A stretch of 64,000 nucleotides of DNA, from positions 122,449 through 186,448 of the forward strand of contig NZ_JAQQWT010000007.1 of the NCBI RefSeq assembly GCF_028610705.1, written 5' to 3'. Below the pieces are notes generated by a model that was given only the letters and a program-made list of their open reading frames with translations, was not told the origin of the DNA and searched no databases. Below are positions 1 through 8,980 of this stretch, one piece after another (the stretch's first letter is position 1; the number at the start of each line of letters is the position of its first letter). The DNA comes from Halalkalibacter alkalisediminis. GTDB taxonomy: Bacteria > Bacillota > Bacilli > Bacillales > Bacillaceae_D. The position numbers and the translations under genes were made by a program.

Positions 1-2
1 GA

Positions 3-41
3 GGGAGCAGCCCTTGCTTAGTAGGTGAAGTTGGGTGGTAA
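3..41 (+). CDS. 3' end of an upstream gene, possibly prephenate dehydratase
   Basis: One frame is open from the window edge and reads GSSPCLVGEVGW before a TAA at 39-41, followed by a terminator. A GSxP motif near the C-terminus is typical of the ACT domain of prephenate dehydratase (PheA). In B. subtilis pheA lies convergent to the niaR homologue, as this fragment does here. Only 12 codons are visible, so the identification rests on position and one short motif. Confidence 0.35.
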   Translation, partial: GSSPCLVGEVGW

Positions 42-67
42 TCAAAGAACGGCTCTCTCATTAAATG

Positions 68-100
68 AACCCCTTGCCTAAAAACAGGTAAGGGGTTTTG
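68..100. terminator. Intrinsic terminator between convergent genes
   Basis: Arms AACCCCTTGCCT (68-79) and AGGTAAGGGGTT (86-97) pair over 12 bp with one G-T pair. A T-rich tail follows on the plus strand. It ends the plus-strand transcript and may also serve niaR coming from the right. Confidence 0.75.
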
Positions 101-102
101 TC

Positions 103-639
103 TTAGTCATTCAATATGAAGCCTTTATCATCTAGTACTTGAACAACCTTTTCGAGTTGATCGTTGTTCTCTGCTTCAATGACGTGTAGATGAACGCCAT
201 TTGTTAGCTCTGACAGTAGAGCAGATTGGGTTTTTTCAATATTCGAGCAAAAGTTTTCAACGTCTTGGCGAGTCGTAAGCATGAGGGATGCGGTAATTTC
301 TCCATAGATTGCATGCTCGACAATGACTTGTTTTACAGTAACTCCATGATCAACTAAAATAAATAATTCTTCCTTTGTCTCTTTGGGGGAATGTTTGCAA
401 GCTATGATTCTGCTGACCCTTTGTGTAGGACGAGTTTGAACTAAAATATATCCTTGTGCTGTTGCGATAATAGGGTACTTTTTTGCTTTTAGAATCGAGA
501 TATCCTGAACAATAACTTGCCGACTTACGTTTGTTCTTTTCGCTAATTCTCCTCCAGTTAGCGGTTGTTCGCTACTCGAAAGCCATTTAATCAATAAGTC
601 TCTTCGCTCATCTCCGAGAATTTTTTTTCCTTGTGCCAC
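103..639 (-). CDS. niaR: NiaR-type repressor of NAD synthesis (HTH plus 3H domain)
   Basis: This is the 178-aa nicotinate-responsive repressor of NAD biosynthesis (YrxA in B. subtilis). Residues about 8-65 form a winged helix-turn-helix (ELAKRTNVSRQVIVQDI). Residues about 75-175 form the 3H ligand-binding domain. H83, E91, H150 and H152 have the same spacing as the metal ligands known from Thermotoga NiaR, so metal and ligand binding look intact. The gene lies 5 bp downstream of nifS on the same strand, so the two are probably one transcript. Its likely operator is in the nifS-nadB intergenic region, which would make it autoregulated. Confidence 0.93.
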   Translation of the reverse strand: MAQGKKILGDERRDLLIKWLSSSEQPLTGGELAKRTNVSRQVIVQDISILKAKKYPIIATAQGYILVQTRPTQRVSRIIACKHSPKETKEELFILVDHGVTVKQVIVEHAIYGEITASLMLTTRQDVENFCSNIEKTQSALLSELTNGVHLHVIEAENNDQLEKVVQVLDDKGFILND

Positions 640-644
640 CTACA

Positions 645-1772
645 TCATACCCCTTTAATTTCGATCAATAATTGCTTTAGATTGTTGATAAGTTTATAAA
701 CTTCTTCCTCTGTTGTCCAGCGTCCGAATGTTATTCTTACTAATTCATGTGCTTCTTCTATGCTGCGTCCTAGGCTCATCATGGTATTAGATGGATGGCT
801 GTCACCTACACGGCAAGCAGATCCTGTTGATATAGCAAATCCTTTGCGACTACATTCTAGCATTACTAATTGCCCTTCAATTCCTTTCATCCTCATACTA
901 ATGTGAAAAGGCAATCGGTTCGTAGGGTGCCCCTCAAAATAAATTCGATTCTCTCCTTGAAACGCGTCTAAGACTAATTGTCTGTAATGGGTAAGACGTT
1001 TCATATCCTCTGCAACCAATGGGGAATATTCATCAATGGCTGCTGCAAACGCTGCGATAGCAGGGACATCAACAGTACCTGCTCTAAAGCCAAATTCATG
1101 AGTTGTGCCTTGAAAGAAGGGTTCCCAATGGGTGTCGCTATTTAGATAAGCTGCACCAACACCTTTAGGGCCATAGCACTTATGTGCAGAAAAACTAGCG
1201 CTTGTTAATAAGTGTGTTGGAATAGGAAGTTTACCAAAAGTCTGAACACAATCGCTATGAAAAAGTATACCATTTTCTTGTAATAATTCACCTAAAGATA
1301 CTAAATCCTGAACCGTTCCAATCTCACTATTAGCATGAGCGATCGACACTAAAATGGTATCTTCTGAGAGAACTGAACGTAATGAATCAGTCGAAACTTG
1401 TCCATATTCATTAACAGGTACATGAATGATGTGAAAGCCATGGTCTTTTAAATACGACATGGTTTGATGAACAGAGTGATGTTCACCAGCAGTTGTTATA
1501 ATGGTTTTACCTTTATGCTGATTAGCAAAGGCTAATCCCGATAATGCAAGAAAGGTGGCCTCTGAACCAGAACCAGTAAAATAAATCTCATTTTGTCTTA
1601 CAGATAATAATTCGGCAATCGTTCGCCTACTTAAGGATAACACGTCATCACTTTCAAGCCCTTCCCTATGCAAACTACGACTGTTCGCAAAGAAATCAGT
1701 AGCAACTTGATTGTATGTTTCTAAAGCATATGAAGACATAGGTGTGGTAGCACTATAGTCAAGATAAATCAT
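645..1772 (-). CDS. nifS: Cysteine desulfurase NifS of the NAD cluster
   Basis: This 375-aa PLP enzyme takes sulfur from cysteine for Fe-S cluster assembly. K198 in SAHKCYGPKG is the PLP lysine, H98/H99 lie in the cofactor-stacking region, and C320 in STGSACRVG is the persulfide cysteine. It is divergent from nadBCA, and NadA needs a 4Fe-4S cluster, so by family knowledge it serves NadA maturation. It is distinct from the second desulfurase at 44752-45912, which sits next to mnmA. A good SD (GGAGGG) precedes the ATG. Confidence 0.93.
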   Translation of the reverse strand: MIYLDYSATTPMSSYALETYNQVATDFFANSRSLHREGLESDDVLSLSRRTIAELLSVRQNEIYFTGSGSEATFLALSGLAFANQHKGKTIITTAGEHHSVHQTMSYLKDHGFHIIHVPVNEYGQVSTDSLRSVLSEDTILVSIAHANSEIGTVQDLVSLGELLQENGILFHSDCVQTFGKLPIPTHLLTSASFSAHKCYGPKGVGAAYLNSDTHWEPFFQGTTHEFGFRAGTVDVPAIAAFAAAIDEYSPLVAEDMKRLTHYRQLVLDAFQGENRIYFEGHPTNRLPFHISMRMKGIEGQLVMLECSRKGFAISTGSACRVGDSHPSNTMMSLGRSIEEAHELVRITFGRWTTEEEVYKLINNLKQLLIEIKGV

Positions 1773-1828
1773 CTCATTATCCCTCCTTTATCGATCCAAT
1801 TAATTCCTTAATTAAATGTTAAAAACCG

Positions 1829-1868
1829 CTTGTCACAATTCTTATTTTATGTAAAGATAGGTGACAAG
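1829..1868. promoter_or_regulatory. Divergent nifS/nadB promoters with candidate NiaR operator
   Basis: CTTGTCAC (1829-1836) and GTGACAAG (1861-1868) form a perfect inverted repeat, 32 bp from start to start. Each arm contains a -35-like TTGTCA. On the minus strand TTGTCA, a 17-bp spacer and TAAGAA face nifS. On the plus strand TTGTCA with a 16-bp spacer reaches TAAAGA towards nadB. The two promoters overlap face to face, so one regulator bound at the arms could block both. Assignment to NiaR is inferred from the flanking genes. Confidence 0.6.
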
Positions 1869-1897
1869 ACAACTGTAAATTACATGGGGGAATGAAA

Positions 1898-3475
1898 ATG
1901 GCTGATAAAACAGTAGATGTTATCGTCATTGGTAGCGGTATTGCTGGCCTTATGACAGCCCATTTATTAGCTGATCATTTAAATGTGATGATTATCACAA
2001 AGTCTAATGCGGAAACAAGTAATTCAAGCTGGGCGCAAGGGGGGATGGCAGCTGCGATTGGCCCCCAAGATCATTGGCAGAAGCATTTGATGGATACGAT
2101 CAAAGCAGGGCAAGACCATCATAATTATAATCATGTCGAAATCCTTGTAAAACGAGCACCTGAAATGGTGAAGAAGTTAATAGAATTAGGGGTTCCGTTT
2201 GACAGGAAAAGTGATGGTAGTCTTCTTCTGGGAATGGAAGGAGCTCATCAAGAAAGGCGTATCGTTCATGTTAACGGAGATAAGACGGGTGAGGCTTTTA
2301 CAAAAGCTTTATTAAATGCTGTTAAAGATAGAATAACGATTCTTGATCATACACACGTATACGAGCTCATCTTAAATAATGGACGCGTAATAGGTGTGAA
2401 AACGAATAAAGAAATGATATATGCAACAACGGTCGTTCTAGCTACCGGTGGTTTAGGGCAACTGTATAAGCACACTTCAAATGTGAAAGAAGCGACTGGA
2501 GATGGCTTTGCATTAGCGTATCGCGCAGGAGCGGTTCTTAGAGATATGGAATTTATCCAATTCCACCCAACCTTGTTAGCGGATAGAGGATCCGATGCTT
2601 TTGAATTAATTAGTGAGGCTGTTCGAGGCGAAGGAGCAAAATTAATTGATGAAAAAGGGAATCGATTAATGGAGAAACATCCAGCTAAAGAATTAGCTCC
2701 TAGAGATGTAGTTAGTAGAGAGATTCACAGAGCTTTAAGAAGCGGGAGGAAAATATATCTGGATTGTAGAGATATTAATCATTTTTCCAAAAGGTTTCCA
2801 GGACTCGCAGGACGGTGTAGGGCATTGCGGATTAATCCGAAAGACGTTCTCCTACCGGTAGCTCCGGGAGCACACTTTATAAGTGGGGGAGTTCAAACAG
2901 ATACAGTTGGGCGCACATCAGTAGATGGATTATTCGCTGTAGGTGAAGTAGCTTGTACTGGAGTTCATGGGGCTAATAGGTTGGCTAGCAATTCATTATT
3001 AGAGGGAATGGTTTTTGCTGAACAAATGGTTACACATATTTTGTCACATTCTCAAACCACGTATGCACCTAATCTATTATTAGTGAGAATGAATGAAAAT
3101 GAAGATCCAAGTGGGGATTTGCCTAGTAAAGAAGAAATTCAAATACAGATGACCCATTTAGTTGGAATAGAGCGGAACAATGAAGGGTTGCAACAGATGA
3201 AAAAATGGCTAAAACCATTTGTAGAAAAGGCTAGCAGCATCTATAACAGTGATAACAGTGACTTGGTAGAGCGTAAAAATATGATAGTGATCGCCTCATT
3301 GATAACAGAGGCTGCTCTTTTTAGAACAGAGAGCCGAGGAGGACATTATCGTACCGATAATCCAGAGCGGGACGACAATAAGTGGATGGGGCGTTATTTG
3401 CTTATTTCTAAAAAAGACGGTTTGACGACTGTGACTAAAAGGAAACAAACGAAAATCGTAAGCACAAGCTTGTAG
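1898..3475 (+). CDS. nadB: L-aspartate oxidase
   Basis: This FAD enzyme oxidises L-aspartate to iminoaspartate, the first step of de novo NAD synthesis. The N-terminus has the dinucleotide fold GSGIAGL. The flavoprotein motif SSWAQGGMAAA, the active-site region EAVRGEGAKL and the C-terminal RTESRGGHYR match NadB/succinate dehydrogenase flavoproteins. The start is set at the second ATG because GGGGGA (1886-1891) is one base from the upstream ATG at 1892 but well spaced from 1898, giving 525 aa. It is first in nadB-nadC-nadA, under the divergent promoter shared with nifS. Confidence 0.95.
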   Translation: MADKTVDVIVIGSGIAGLMTAHLLADHLNVMIITKSNAETSNSSWAQGGMAAAIGPQDHWQKHLMDTIKAGQDHHNYNHVEILVKRAPEMVKKLIELGVPFDRKSDGSLLLGMEGAHQERRIVHVNGDKTGEAFTKALLNAVKDRITILDHTHVYELILNNGRVIGVKTNKEMIYATTVVLATGGLGQLYKHTSNVKEATGDGFALAYRAGAVLRDMEFIQFHPTLLADRGSDAFELISEAVRGEGAKLIDEKGNRLMEKHPAKELAPRDVVSREIHRALRSGRKIYLDCRDINHFSKRFPGLAGRCRALRINPKDVLLPVAPGAHFISGGVQTDTVGRTSVDGLFAVGEVACTGVHGANRLASNSLLEGMVFAEQMVTHILSHSQTTYAPNLLLVRMNENEDPSGDLPSKEEIQIQMTHLVGIERNNEGLQQMKKWLKPFVEKASSIYNSDNSDLVERKNMIVIASLITEAALFRTESRGGHYRTDNPERDDNKWMGRYLLISKKDGLTTVTKRKQTKIVSTSL

Positions 3476-3486
3476 GGGGAGAGAGA

Positions 3487-4329
3487 GTGAATAAATTAAT
3501 GTTAAGAAACCAGATTGAGCATTTTTTTATTGAGGATCTAGGTGAAGTAGATATTACAGCGGAATCTTCTATTGCATCTAATGCAAAAGGAAAAGCCTAT
3601 ATCAAAGCTAAAGAAGATGGTGTCATGGCAGGGATGGCTCTCTTGTCTGTAGGCTATCACATATTAGATCCGACCATTACGGTAACGTGTCATATTGCCG
3701 ATGGAGAACTATTTCGAAAGGGTGACGTCATAGCCAGTATGGAAGGAAATGTGATCCAACTTTTGGCGGGTGAAAGAGTTTTATTAAACCTTTTGCAACG
3801 TATGTCTGGTATCGCAACCATGACCACGAAAGCCATAAGTGCATTAGAGGACAAGAGCATACGTATTTGTGATACAAGAAAGACCACGCCCGGACTAAGA
3901 ATGCTTGAGAAATATGCGGTATGTTGTGGTGGTGGTTTCAACCATCGTAGAAATCTAAGTGATGCAGTACTTTTAAAAGAGAACCATCTAGTTGCTGCGG
4001 GAGGAATACAAAAAGCTGTAAATGCAGTACGAGAAAAAATTGGCCATATGGTAAAAGTTGAAGTGGAAACAACAAATGAACGAGAAGTACTTGAAGCAAT
4101 AGAAGCTAAGGTCGATGTGATCATGTTTGATAACGCAACTCCAGAAAAAATTAAAGAATATGTAAAACTGGTACCAAGTGGAATTACGACTGAAGCCTCG
4201 GGGGGAATTAACCTGGAATCTCTACCTTCTTTTAATGGTTGTGGTGTTCATTATATTTCTTTAGGTTGCTTAACACATTCTGTCAAATCCATCGACTTGA
4301 GTTTCTTATTAGAAGGGGAGGCATATTAA
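3487..4329 (+). CDS. nadC: Quinolinate phosphoribosyltransferase (decarboxylating)
   Basis: This 280-aa enzyme converts quinolinate and PRPP to nicotinate mononucleotide. Family motifs are visible: NLLQRMSGIAT, CDTRKTTPGLR, the GGGFNHRRNLSD loop, LLKENH, and VEVETT followed by MFDN in the barrel. It starts at GTG, 11 bp after nadB, with SD GGGGGAGAG. An in-frame ATG four codons later is less well spaced. Its stop codon directly abuts the nadA start, which suggests translational coupling. Confidence 0.95.
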   Translation: MNKLMLRNQIEHFFIEDLGEVDITAESSIASNAKGKAYIKAKEDGVMAGMALLSVGYHILDPTITVTCHIADGELFRKGDVIASMEGNVIQLLAGERVLLNLLQRMSGIATMTTKAISALEDKSIRICDTRKTTPGLRMLEKYAVCCGGGFNHRRNLSDAVLLKENHLVAAGGIQKAVNAVREKIGHMVKVEVETTNEREVLEAIEAKVDVIMFDNATPEKIKEYVKLVPSGITTEASGGINLESLPSFNGCGVHYISLGCLTHSVKSIDLSFLLEGEAY

Positions 4330-5436
4330 ATGAATTTTCTAGAAAAAGTAGCTACACTTGATCGATTACCTGAAATGTATAGAGAAATGTCAAATGATGA
4401 AAAACGTGAACGGATCTATGAAATAAAGCGTATTTTAGGCAATCGGTTATTTATTCCCGGTCATCACTATCAACGAAATGAAGTCATTGAATTTGCTGAT
4501 GCTACAGGAGATTCTCTTCAGTTGGCGCAACTTTCAAAAGCAAATAGAGACGCTGAATATATCGTCTTTTGTGGCGTTCATTTTATGGCAGAGACGGCTG
4601 ATATGTTAACAGCTAATAATCAACACGTTATTTTACCAGATCTTAAAGCTGGCTGTTCTATGGCTGATATGGCAGACATCGCTCAAACGGAGAAAGCATG
4701 GATTGAATTACAAAAAGTCTACGGGGACACTATTTTGCCGTTAACATATGTGAATAGTACAGCTGCGATCAAGGCATTTTGCGGAAGAAATGGTGGAGCA
4801 ACCGTCACATCGTCGAATGCAAAAGCGATGGTTGAATGGGCATTTACTCAAAAACAAAGATTGTTATTTCTCCCTGATCAGCATTTGGGCAGGAATACTG
4901 CTTACGATCTTGGGATAGAATTGCATGAAATGGCTATTTGGGATCCAATTAAGCATGAACTTGTTTGTGAAGGTCCAATCGAAAATGTGAAGGTGATCTT
5001 ATGGAAAGGGCATTGTTCTGTCCATGAGAAATTTACAGTTGCCCAAATTGAAGAATTAAGGCTTACATCACCAGAAACAACGGTCATTGTTCATCCTGAA
5101 TGTACATTTGAAGTTGTGCAAGCTTCCGATATGAATGGATCAACTCATTATATTATTGAAACGATCCGAAAAGCGGCACCTGGTACTTCGTGGGCTGTTG
5201 GGACGGAAATGAATCTAGTTAACCGCTTAGCGCAACAACATCCTGATAAAAAAATCTTTTCTTTAAATCCGACCATGTGTCCTTGTCTAACAATGAATAG
5301 GATTGATCTAGATCATCTTCTTTGGTCTTTAGAAGAGTTAATGGTTGGAAATCTTCATTATCCAATTACAGTTGATGAAACAACAACTTTAGAAGGGAAT
5401 TTGGCACTAAAGAGGATGCTTGATCGTCCTTCTTGA
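4330..5436 (+). CDS. nadA: Quinolinate synthase (4Fe-4S)
   Basis: This 368-aa enzyme condenses iminoaspartate with dihydroxyacetone phosphate to quinolinate. Motifs seen are GHHYQRNEV near the N-terminus, [29 protein letters not shown] and [10 protein letters not shown] near the C-terminus. Cysteines in FCGVHF, HPECTF and MCPCLTMN are candidate cluster ligands. The ATG follows the nadC stop with no gap, and the SD GGGGAGG lies inside the end of nadC. NadB, NadC and NadA together give the whole aspartate-to-NaMN path, with NifS next door as the likely sulfur source for the cluster. Confidence 0.95.
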   Translation: MNFLEKVATLDRLPEMYREMSNDEKRERIYEIKRILGNRLFIPGHHYQRNEVIEFADATGDSLQLAQLSKANRDAEYIVFCGVHFMAETADMLTANNQHVILPDLKAGCSMADMADIAQTEKAWIELQKVYGDTILPLTYVNSTAAIKAFCGRNGGATVTSSNAKAMVEWAFTQKQRLLFLPDQHLGRNTAYDLGIELHEMAIWDPIKHELVCEGPIENVKVILWKGHCSVHEKFTVAQIEELRLTSPETTVIVHPECTFEVVQASDMNGSTHYIIETIRKAAPGTSWAVGTEMNLVNRLAQQHPDKKIFSLNPTMCPCLTMNRIDLDHLLWSLEELMVGNLHYPITVDETTTLEGNLALKRMLDRPS

Positions 5437-5498
5437 GTGTAAACAGAACAAAATATGCAAGAAGGTAAAACGGGAGTCATATACATGTTTACTTTCGA

Positions 5499-5540
5499 GG
5501 CCAAAGAAAGGTAAGAATCCTTTTTCTTTGGCCTTTTTTA
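5499..5540 (+). terminator. Terminator after nadBCA
   Basis: GGCCAAAGAAA (5499-5509) pairs with TTTCTTTGGCC (5523-5533) and is followed by a T tract. The rest of 5437-5704 (268 bp) holds only this hairpin and the safA promoter region. No gene was recognised there. Confidence 0.85.
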
Positions 5541-5704
5541 TTCTGATTAGGCATAAACCTATTTTTTCCGACATAAGCTGTGCTGAGACCCTTGAATTAT
5601 TAGTCTTTCCTTGATTTTAATTAACTTTAATTAGGTAAAGTTGCGTGTCAATTCGCCTACAGCCACATAGGATGTAAAGAACGGTTTGAGGAGGGGATGT
5701 AAAC

Positions 5705-6811
5705 GTGAAAATTCATATTGTACAAAAAGGTGATACTCTTTGGAAATTAGCACAAAAATATGGAGTCGATTTTGAGCAGTTGAAGGCAGCCAATACTCAA
5801 CTGTCGAATCCAGATATGATAATGCCTGGAATGAAAATTAAAGTGCCAACAGGAAGTGTGCCAGTTAAGAAAGAAGCACAAGTTAAAGAACAACCGAAGA
5901 AAGAAGTTCAAATAGCGCCGCAAGTAAAAGAAGAGCCGAAAATGGAAATGCCGCAAATACCACATATGGAAATGCCAGTTATGCCACAACAAATGATGCA
6001 ACCAACTAAAAAGAAAATTGACGTGAATACCTATCAGACAAATGTAAACTTTTATGCACCTCAACAACAGGCGAAACCAAAACCAAAAATGCCGACCGTT
6101 CAAAAACCACCTGTGTCCAAGAAGGTTGAACCGAAAAAGGAAATGGTTAAACCTAAAACAGAAGTTAAGCCTATCAAAAAGGAAACGTATGCACCTAAAC
6201 ACTATGCGCCCAAACAACCAATGCCGCAAATGAAACCAATGATGCAACCACCAATGCAAATGCCGCCGCAAATGCCGCCGCAAATGCCGCCGCAAATGCA
6301 ACCGCAAATGCAACCGCAAATGCCGCCGCAAATGCAACCGCAAATGCAACCGCAAATGCAACCGCAAATGCAACCGCCAATTTGTCCGCCTGATCATTTA
6401 AAACCAATAAGTCCATTAATGCCTGGGTGTGGACCAACACCACAACAAGCATTTTATCAACAACCAATGCAACCATCTTTTCAACCATATCAAGAGCCAA
6501 TGCCACATTTTCCACAGCAACAGCCAAGTTATCAGCCAGACCAGTCACAGATGCCTTTCTATCCACAACAGCAGCAACCAATGATGCAACCACCTTACCA
6601 AGCACAGCAACAAATGCCATACTTTCCAACAAGTCAAATGCCGATGCAACAAGCGATGCCTCATCAGTCGCAACCACAATTTCCTGGACAGACAAATGAT
6701 TGTTGCGGACCTTCTCATCAGGTAACATATGGACCAAATGGTCAAATGATGTCGGCTCAGGATCCATTTTTCATGCAAGGCTATCATGAATCAGATGATT
6801 ATGATGATTAA
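5705..6811 (+). CDS. safA: Spore coat morphogenetic protein SafA-like (LysM)
   Basis: This 368-aa protein has an N-terminal LysM domain (residues about 2-46, KGDTLWKLAQKYGV) that binds peptidoglycan or cortex. A Lys/Pro-rich segment, a run of MPPQ/MQPQ repeats (residues about 180-225), a Gln/Pro/Met-rich tail and an acidic C-terminus follow. Composition and position after nadA match B. subtilis SafA, the inner-coat organiser, which is slightly longer. The start is GTG with SD GAGGAGGGG (5689-5697). Repeat copy number probably varies between strains. Expression would be in the mother cell, by analogy; no clear SigE promoter was confirmed. Confidence 0.88.
   Translation: MKIHIVQKGDTLWKLAQKYGVDFEQLKAANTQLSNPDMIMPGMKIKVPTGSVPVKKEAQVKEQPKKEVQIAPQVKEEPKMEMPQIPHMEMPVMPQQMMQPTKKKIDVNTYQTNVNFYAPQQQAKPKPKMPTVQKPPVSKKVEPKKEMVKPKTEVKPIKKETYAPKHYAPKQPMPQMKPMMQPPMQMPPQMPPQMPPQMQPQMQPQMPPQMQPQMQPQMQPQMQPPICPPDHLKPISPLMPGCGPTPQQAFYQQPMQPSFQPYQEPMPHFPQQQPSYQPDQSQMPFYPQQQQPMMQPPYQAQQQMPYFPTSQMPMQQAMPHQSQPQFPGQTNDCCGPSHQVTYGPNGQMMSAQDPFFMQGYHESDDYDD
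6250..6377 (+). repeat. 12-bp tandem coding repeat in safA
   Basis: About ten 12-bp units alternate between CCGCAAATGCCG and CCGCAAATGCAA, encoding PPQM or QPQM. Units are nearly identical at the DNA level, which suggests recent slippage or unequal exchange. Confidence 0.9.
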
Positions 6812-6833
6812 TTCAAGATAAAGTGTTACCGAA

Positions 6834-6863
6834 GAGCCATCTAACATAGATGGTTCTTTTGTT
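6834..6863 (+). terminator. Terminator after safA
   Basis: GAGCCATCTA (6834-6843) and TAGATGGTTC (6847-6856) form a 10-bp stem with a 3-nt loop, followed by TTTT. Confidence 0.85.
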
Positions 6864-6942
6864 ATGGAATCAAAACCAAGAACTAACAGTGTAAAGAACC
6901 ATTGATGAAGCCATGATAAGTGGTGAAAGGGGGAATTCAAAA

Positions 6943-8217
6943 ATGAAAAAAATCGCTATGTCAGTCGCGGCTGCAACTATGCTATTAGGTGGTCTTGCAG
7001 GGTGTGGCGCAGATAATCAAGCAACAGATATGGGTGCTAACAATTATCAGACAGGGGCTAGAGCGCAGGATATGCGTGATGGTAGGGCCGCTACAGGTCG
7101 TCACCAGGGAGAAGGACCATTAACAGACATGATGACTCGTGATAATCGTACGACCACTGGGTTAGGGACAGACAGATCTGGTCAACATGGTTTAGGTCAG
7201 CGTGGTGGATTTGGTACAGGTACAACTCAAGGACAAGGTCGTACTGGACAAACCGGTCTAGGTGGCGGCTTATTTGGTGGCCAAGGTGGCGCAGGAACTG
7301 GCGCTGGCCAAGGTGGTTTGTTTGGTGGACAAGGTACAGGGCATACTGGTCAAGGTGTTACAGGATATGGAAGAACAACTGGTTTAGATGTAGGTCAAGG
7401 TCGAGCTGGTGGGTTCTTCGGTTTAGAAAGAGATGGCAGAGGTCAAGGTGCGCGTACCCATTTGAGCAATTACCAAACACGTGGAAATCGTGATGGTGTT
7501 CATTATAGCAATACTGGGCGCGATACAGTGGGTACAACAAACCAAGGCTTATTTGGAACTCAAGGTGCACAAGGTATGTTCGGTCGCCAAGGTACAGATG
7601 CAGGGGCAGGACGTGCAGGGTTAACTGGTGGAAACCGTCCTGGTATGGTGGATGAAGACGGAATTTTACGTGGTCGAGCACGTGGAGGAGCTGGAGCTCT
7701 AGGGACTACTCAAGGACACCGTCGTCAAGGTCATGGTGCTATGAACTTGGAGGGACGAGGCACAACAAATCAAGGTATGGGTCTAGATCGAGGAACTGAA
7801 ACAAGACGTGGAACAACGGGGCTTGGTAACCGTACGGGCGTTCACCAAGGTCAAGGTACAGTAAATTACCATAAAGATTATGACGGTCAAACAGTTCAAC
7901 GTATGGTAGATCGAATTGAAGATGTCGATGGTGTAGACGAAGCTCGTGTTATCGTACATGATAACGATGTTGTTATTGGTATTACTGCCAAAGATGATAT
8001 CGATAATGTAAAGAAAGAAGTTGAACGAACTGCAAAAGGTCTAGCTGATAATAAAAATGTACGTGTTGTTACTGATAACGATGCAGTTGGACGTATTAGA
8101 ACGATGGATAACCGATTACGTACTGGTACGGCTTTCGAAGAGATTGGCGCAACCTTTACAGAAATGCTAGGTGATTTAGGTCGAGCTGCACAACGTCCAT
8201 TTGAACGTTCTCGCTAA
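6943..8217 (+). CDS. YhcN/YlaJ-family sporulation lipoprotein with long Gly-rich middle
   Basis: Residues 1-25 are a lipoprotein signal with lipobox LAGC. The C-terminal part (about residues 305-400: NYHKDYDGQTVQRMVDRIEDVDGVDEA is its start region, described here by position) matches the YhcN/YlaJ domain of spore-associated lipoproteins. Between them lie about 250 residues rich in Gly, Gln, Thr and Arg, with GLFGGQG-like units, which is far longer than the family norm. The ATG at 6943 is preferred over 6913 because AAAGGGGGA sits 8 nt before it and the signal peptide then starts at MKKIA. Length is 424 aa. The gene is monocistronic between two terminators. The role in spores is inferred from the family. 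Confidence 0.8.
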   Translation: MKKIAMSVAAATMLLGGLAGCGADNQATDMGANNYQTGARAQDMRDGRAATGRHQGEGPLTDMMTRDNRTTTGLGTDRSGQHGLGQRGGFGTGTTQGQGRTGQTGLGGGLFGGQGGAGTGAGQGGLFGGQGTGHTGQGVTGYGRTTGLDVGQGRAGGFFGLERDGRGQGARTHLSNYQTRGNRDGVHYSNTGRDTVGTTNQGLFGTQGAQGMFGRQGTDAGAGRAGLTGGNRPGMVDEDGILRGRARGGAGALGTTQGHRRQGHGAMNLEGRGTTNQGMGLDRGTETRRGTTGLGNRTGVHQGQGTVNYHKDYDGQTVQRMVDRIEDVDGVDEARVIVHDNDVVIGITAKDDIDNVKKEVERTAKGLADNKNVRVVTDNDAVGRIRTMDNRLRTGTAFEEIGATFTEMLGDLGRAAQRPFERSR

Positions 8218-8226
8218 TAATAAATG

Positions 8227-8262
8227 AAGAGCAGTAGGGTTAAAACCTACTGCTCTTTTTTA
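8227..8262 (+). terminator. Terminator after the YhcN-like gene
   Basis: GAGCAGTAGG (8229-8238) and CCTACTGCTC (8246-8255) form a perfect stem followed by six T residues. Confidence 0.88.
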
Positions 8263-8412
8263 GACGTAATTCGTTCAAAATCGAAATGTCAATTTAAGTA
8301 AAAATAAATGAATGGTTACTTCCATTTGTGGGCAACATTAGCCTATGATGGAAGTTATTTTTCTGTAACTTTTGGTTAAGTTTGTAAATTATTCGATGGT
8401 GGTGAAAAGCTG

Positions 8413-8976
8413 ATGAACCAATTTCAACGAATTCAGCGAAGTGTATTCTCCTTTTTTCTTTGCGTGATCATTGCCATTTCAGGTTTTTTGGTCTGGAATT
8501 CAGCAGTAATTGAAGGAAGTCAAAAGGAAAAAGAGAGTCAAGAGTCTAAAACCGTCACTGTAATGGGACCACAAACAATTAATGTGATTCTTGAACGTGT
8601 ATATTTAGATGGAGAAACAAGCCAAGAGAAAGTTCAGGAAACCATTTGGTCGACTGAAGATTTTTGGGCTTTTTATGAAGATTGGGTACTCGTCGACCAG
8701 AATGAAAACGAAATGATTTTTAGAAAGGAAATTGATGACATTTCCCCTCTTTTAAAAATGAATGGTTATTTTGGAATTACCGAAGAAGGTATTCTTTCCA
8801 TTTATGAAGGCGAACCAAATAAAGAAAGAGTCATTCAATCCTTTTTCCAATTAGATACTGCTAAATTGAAAAGTCAACAACATTCAGATCTAATGAGGGG
8901 CATCCCAGTTCAAGATCTTAAACATTACGAAGAAGTACTTCAAGTTTTTGGGCAATATAAATCTAAACAAATGTAA
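8413..8976 (+). CDS. bofC: BofC, intercompartmental signalling factor of sporulation
   Basis: This 187-aa protein has a short cytoplasmic N-terminus and one hydrophobic segment (residues about 12-30) acting as signal or anchor. Two small domains follow, with GPQTINVILERVYLDG and the later GYFGITEEGILSIYEG typical of BofC. In B. subtilis BofC restrains the SpoIVB protease that triggers pro-SigmaK processing. Position just before ruvA matches B. subtilis. It is alone between a terminator and a 21-bp palindrome. A GGTGGTGAAAAG SD precedes the ATG. Confidence 0.9.
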   Translation: MNQFQRIQRSVFSFFLCVIIAISGFLVWNSAVIEGSQKEKESQESKTVTVMGPQTINVILERVYLDGETSQEKVQETIWSTEDFWAFYEDWVLVDQNENEMIFRKEIDDISPLLKMNGYFGITEEGILSIYEGEPNKERVIQSFFQLDTAKLKSQQHSDLMRGIPVQDLKHYEEVLQVFGQYKSKQM

Positions 8977-8980
8977 TCGA

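Noticed and set aside
3690..4124. 144-aa frame opposite nadC
   Set aside because: It lies fully inside a clear nadC gene; Ser/Thr-rich composition is typical of an antisense shadow.
5420..5614. 64-aa open frame after nadA
   Set aside because: It overlaps the nadA end and runs through the terminator hairpin, has no SD and no family resemblance.
5747..6787. Several long open frames on both strands inside safA
   Set aside because: They are low-complexity products of the safA repeat read in other frames (Leu/His/Arg or Ala/Val runs) with no start signals.
7358..7681. 107-aa frame opposite the YhcN-like lipoprotein gene
   Set aside because: Composition rich in His, Leu and Tyr mirrors the Gly/Gln-rich sense repeat; no SD.
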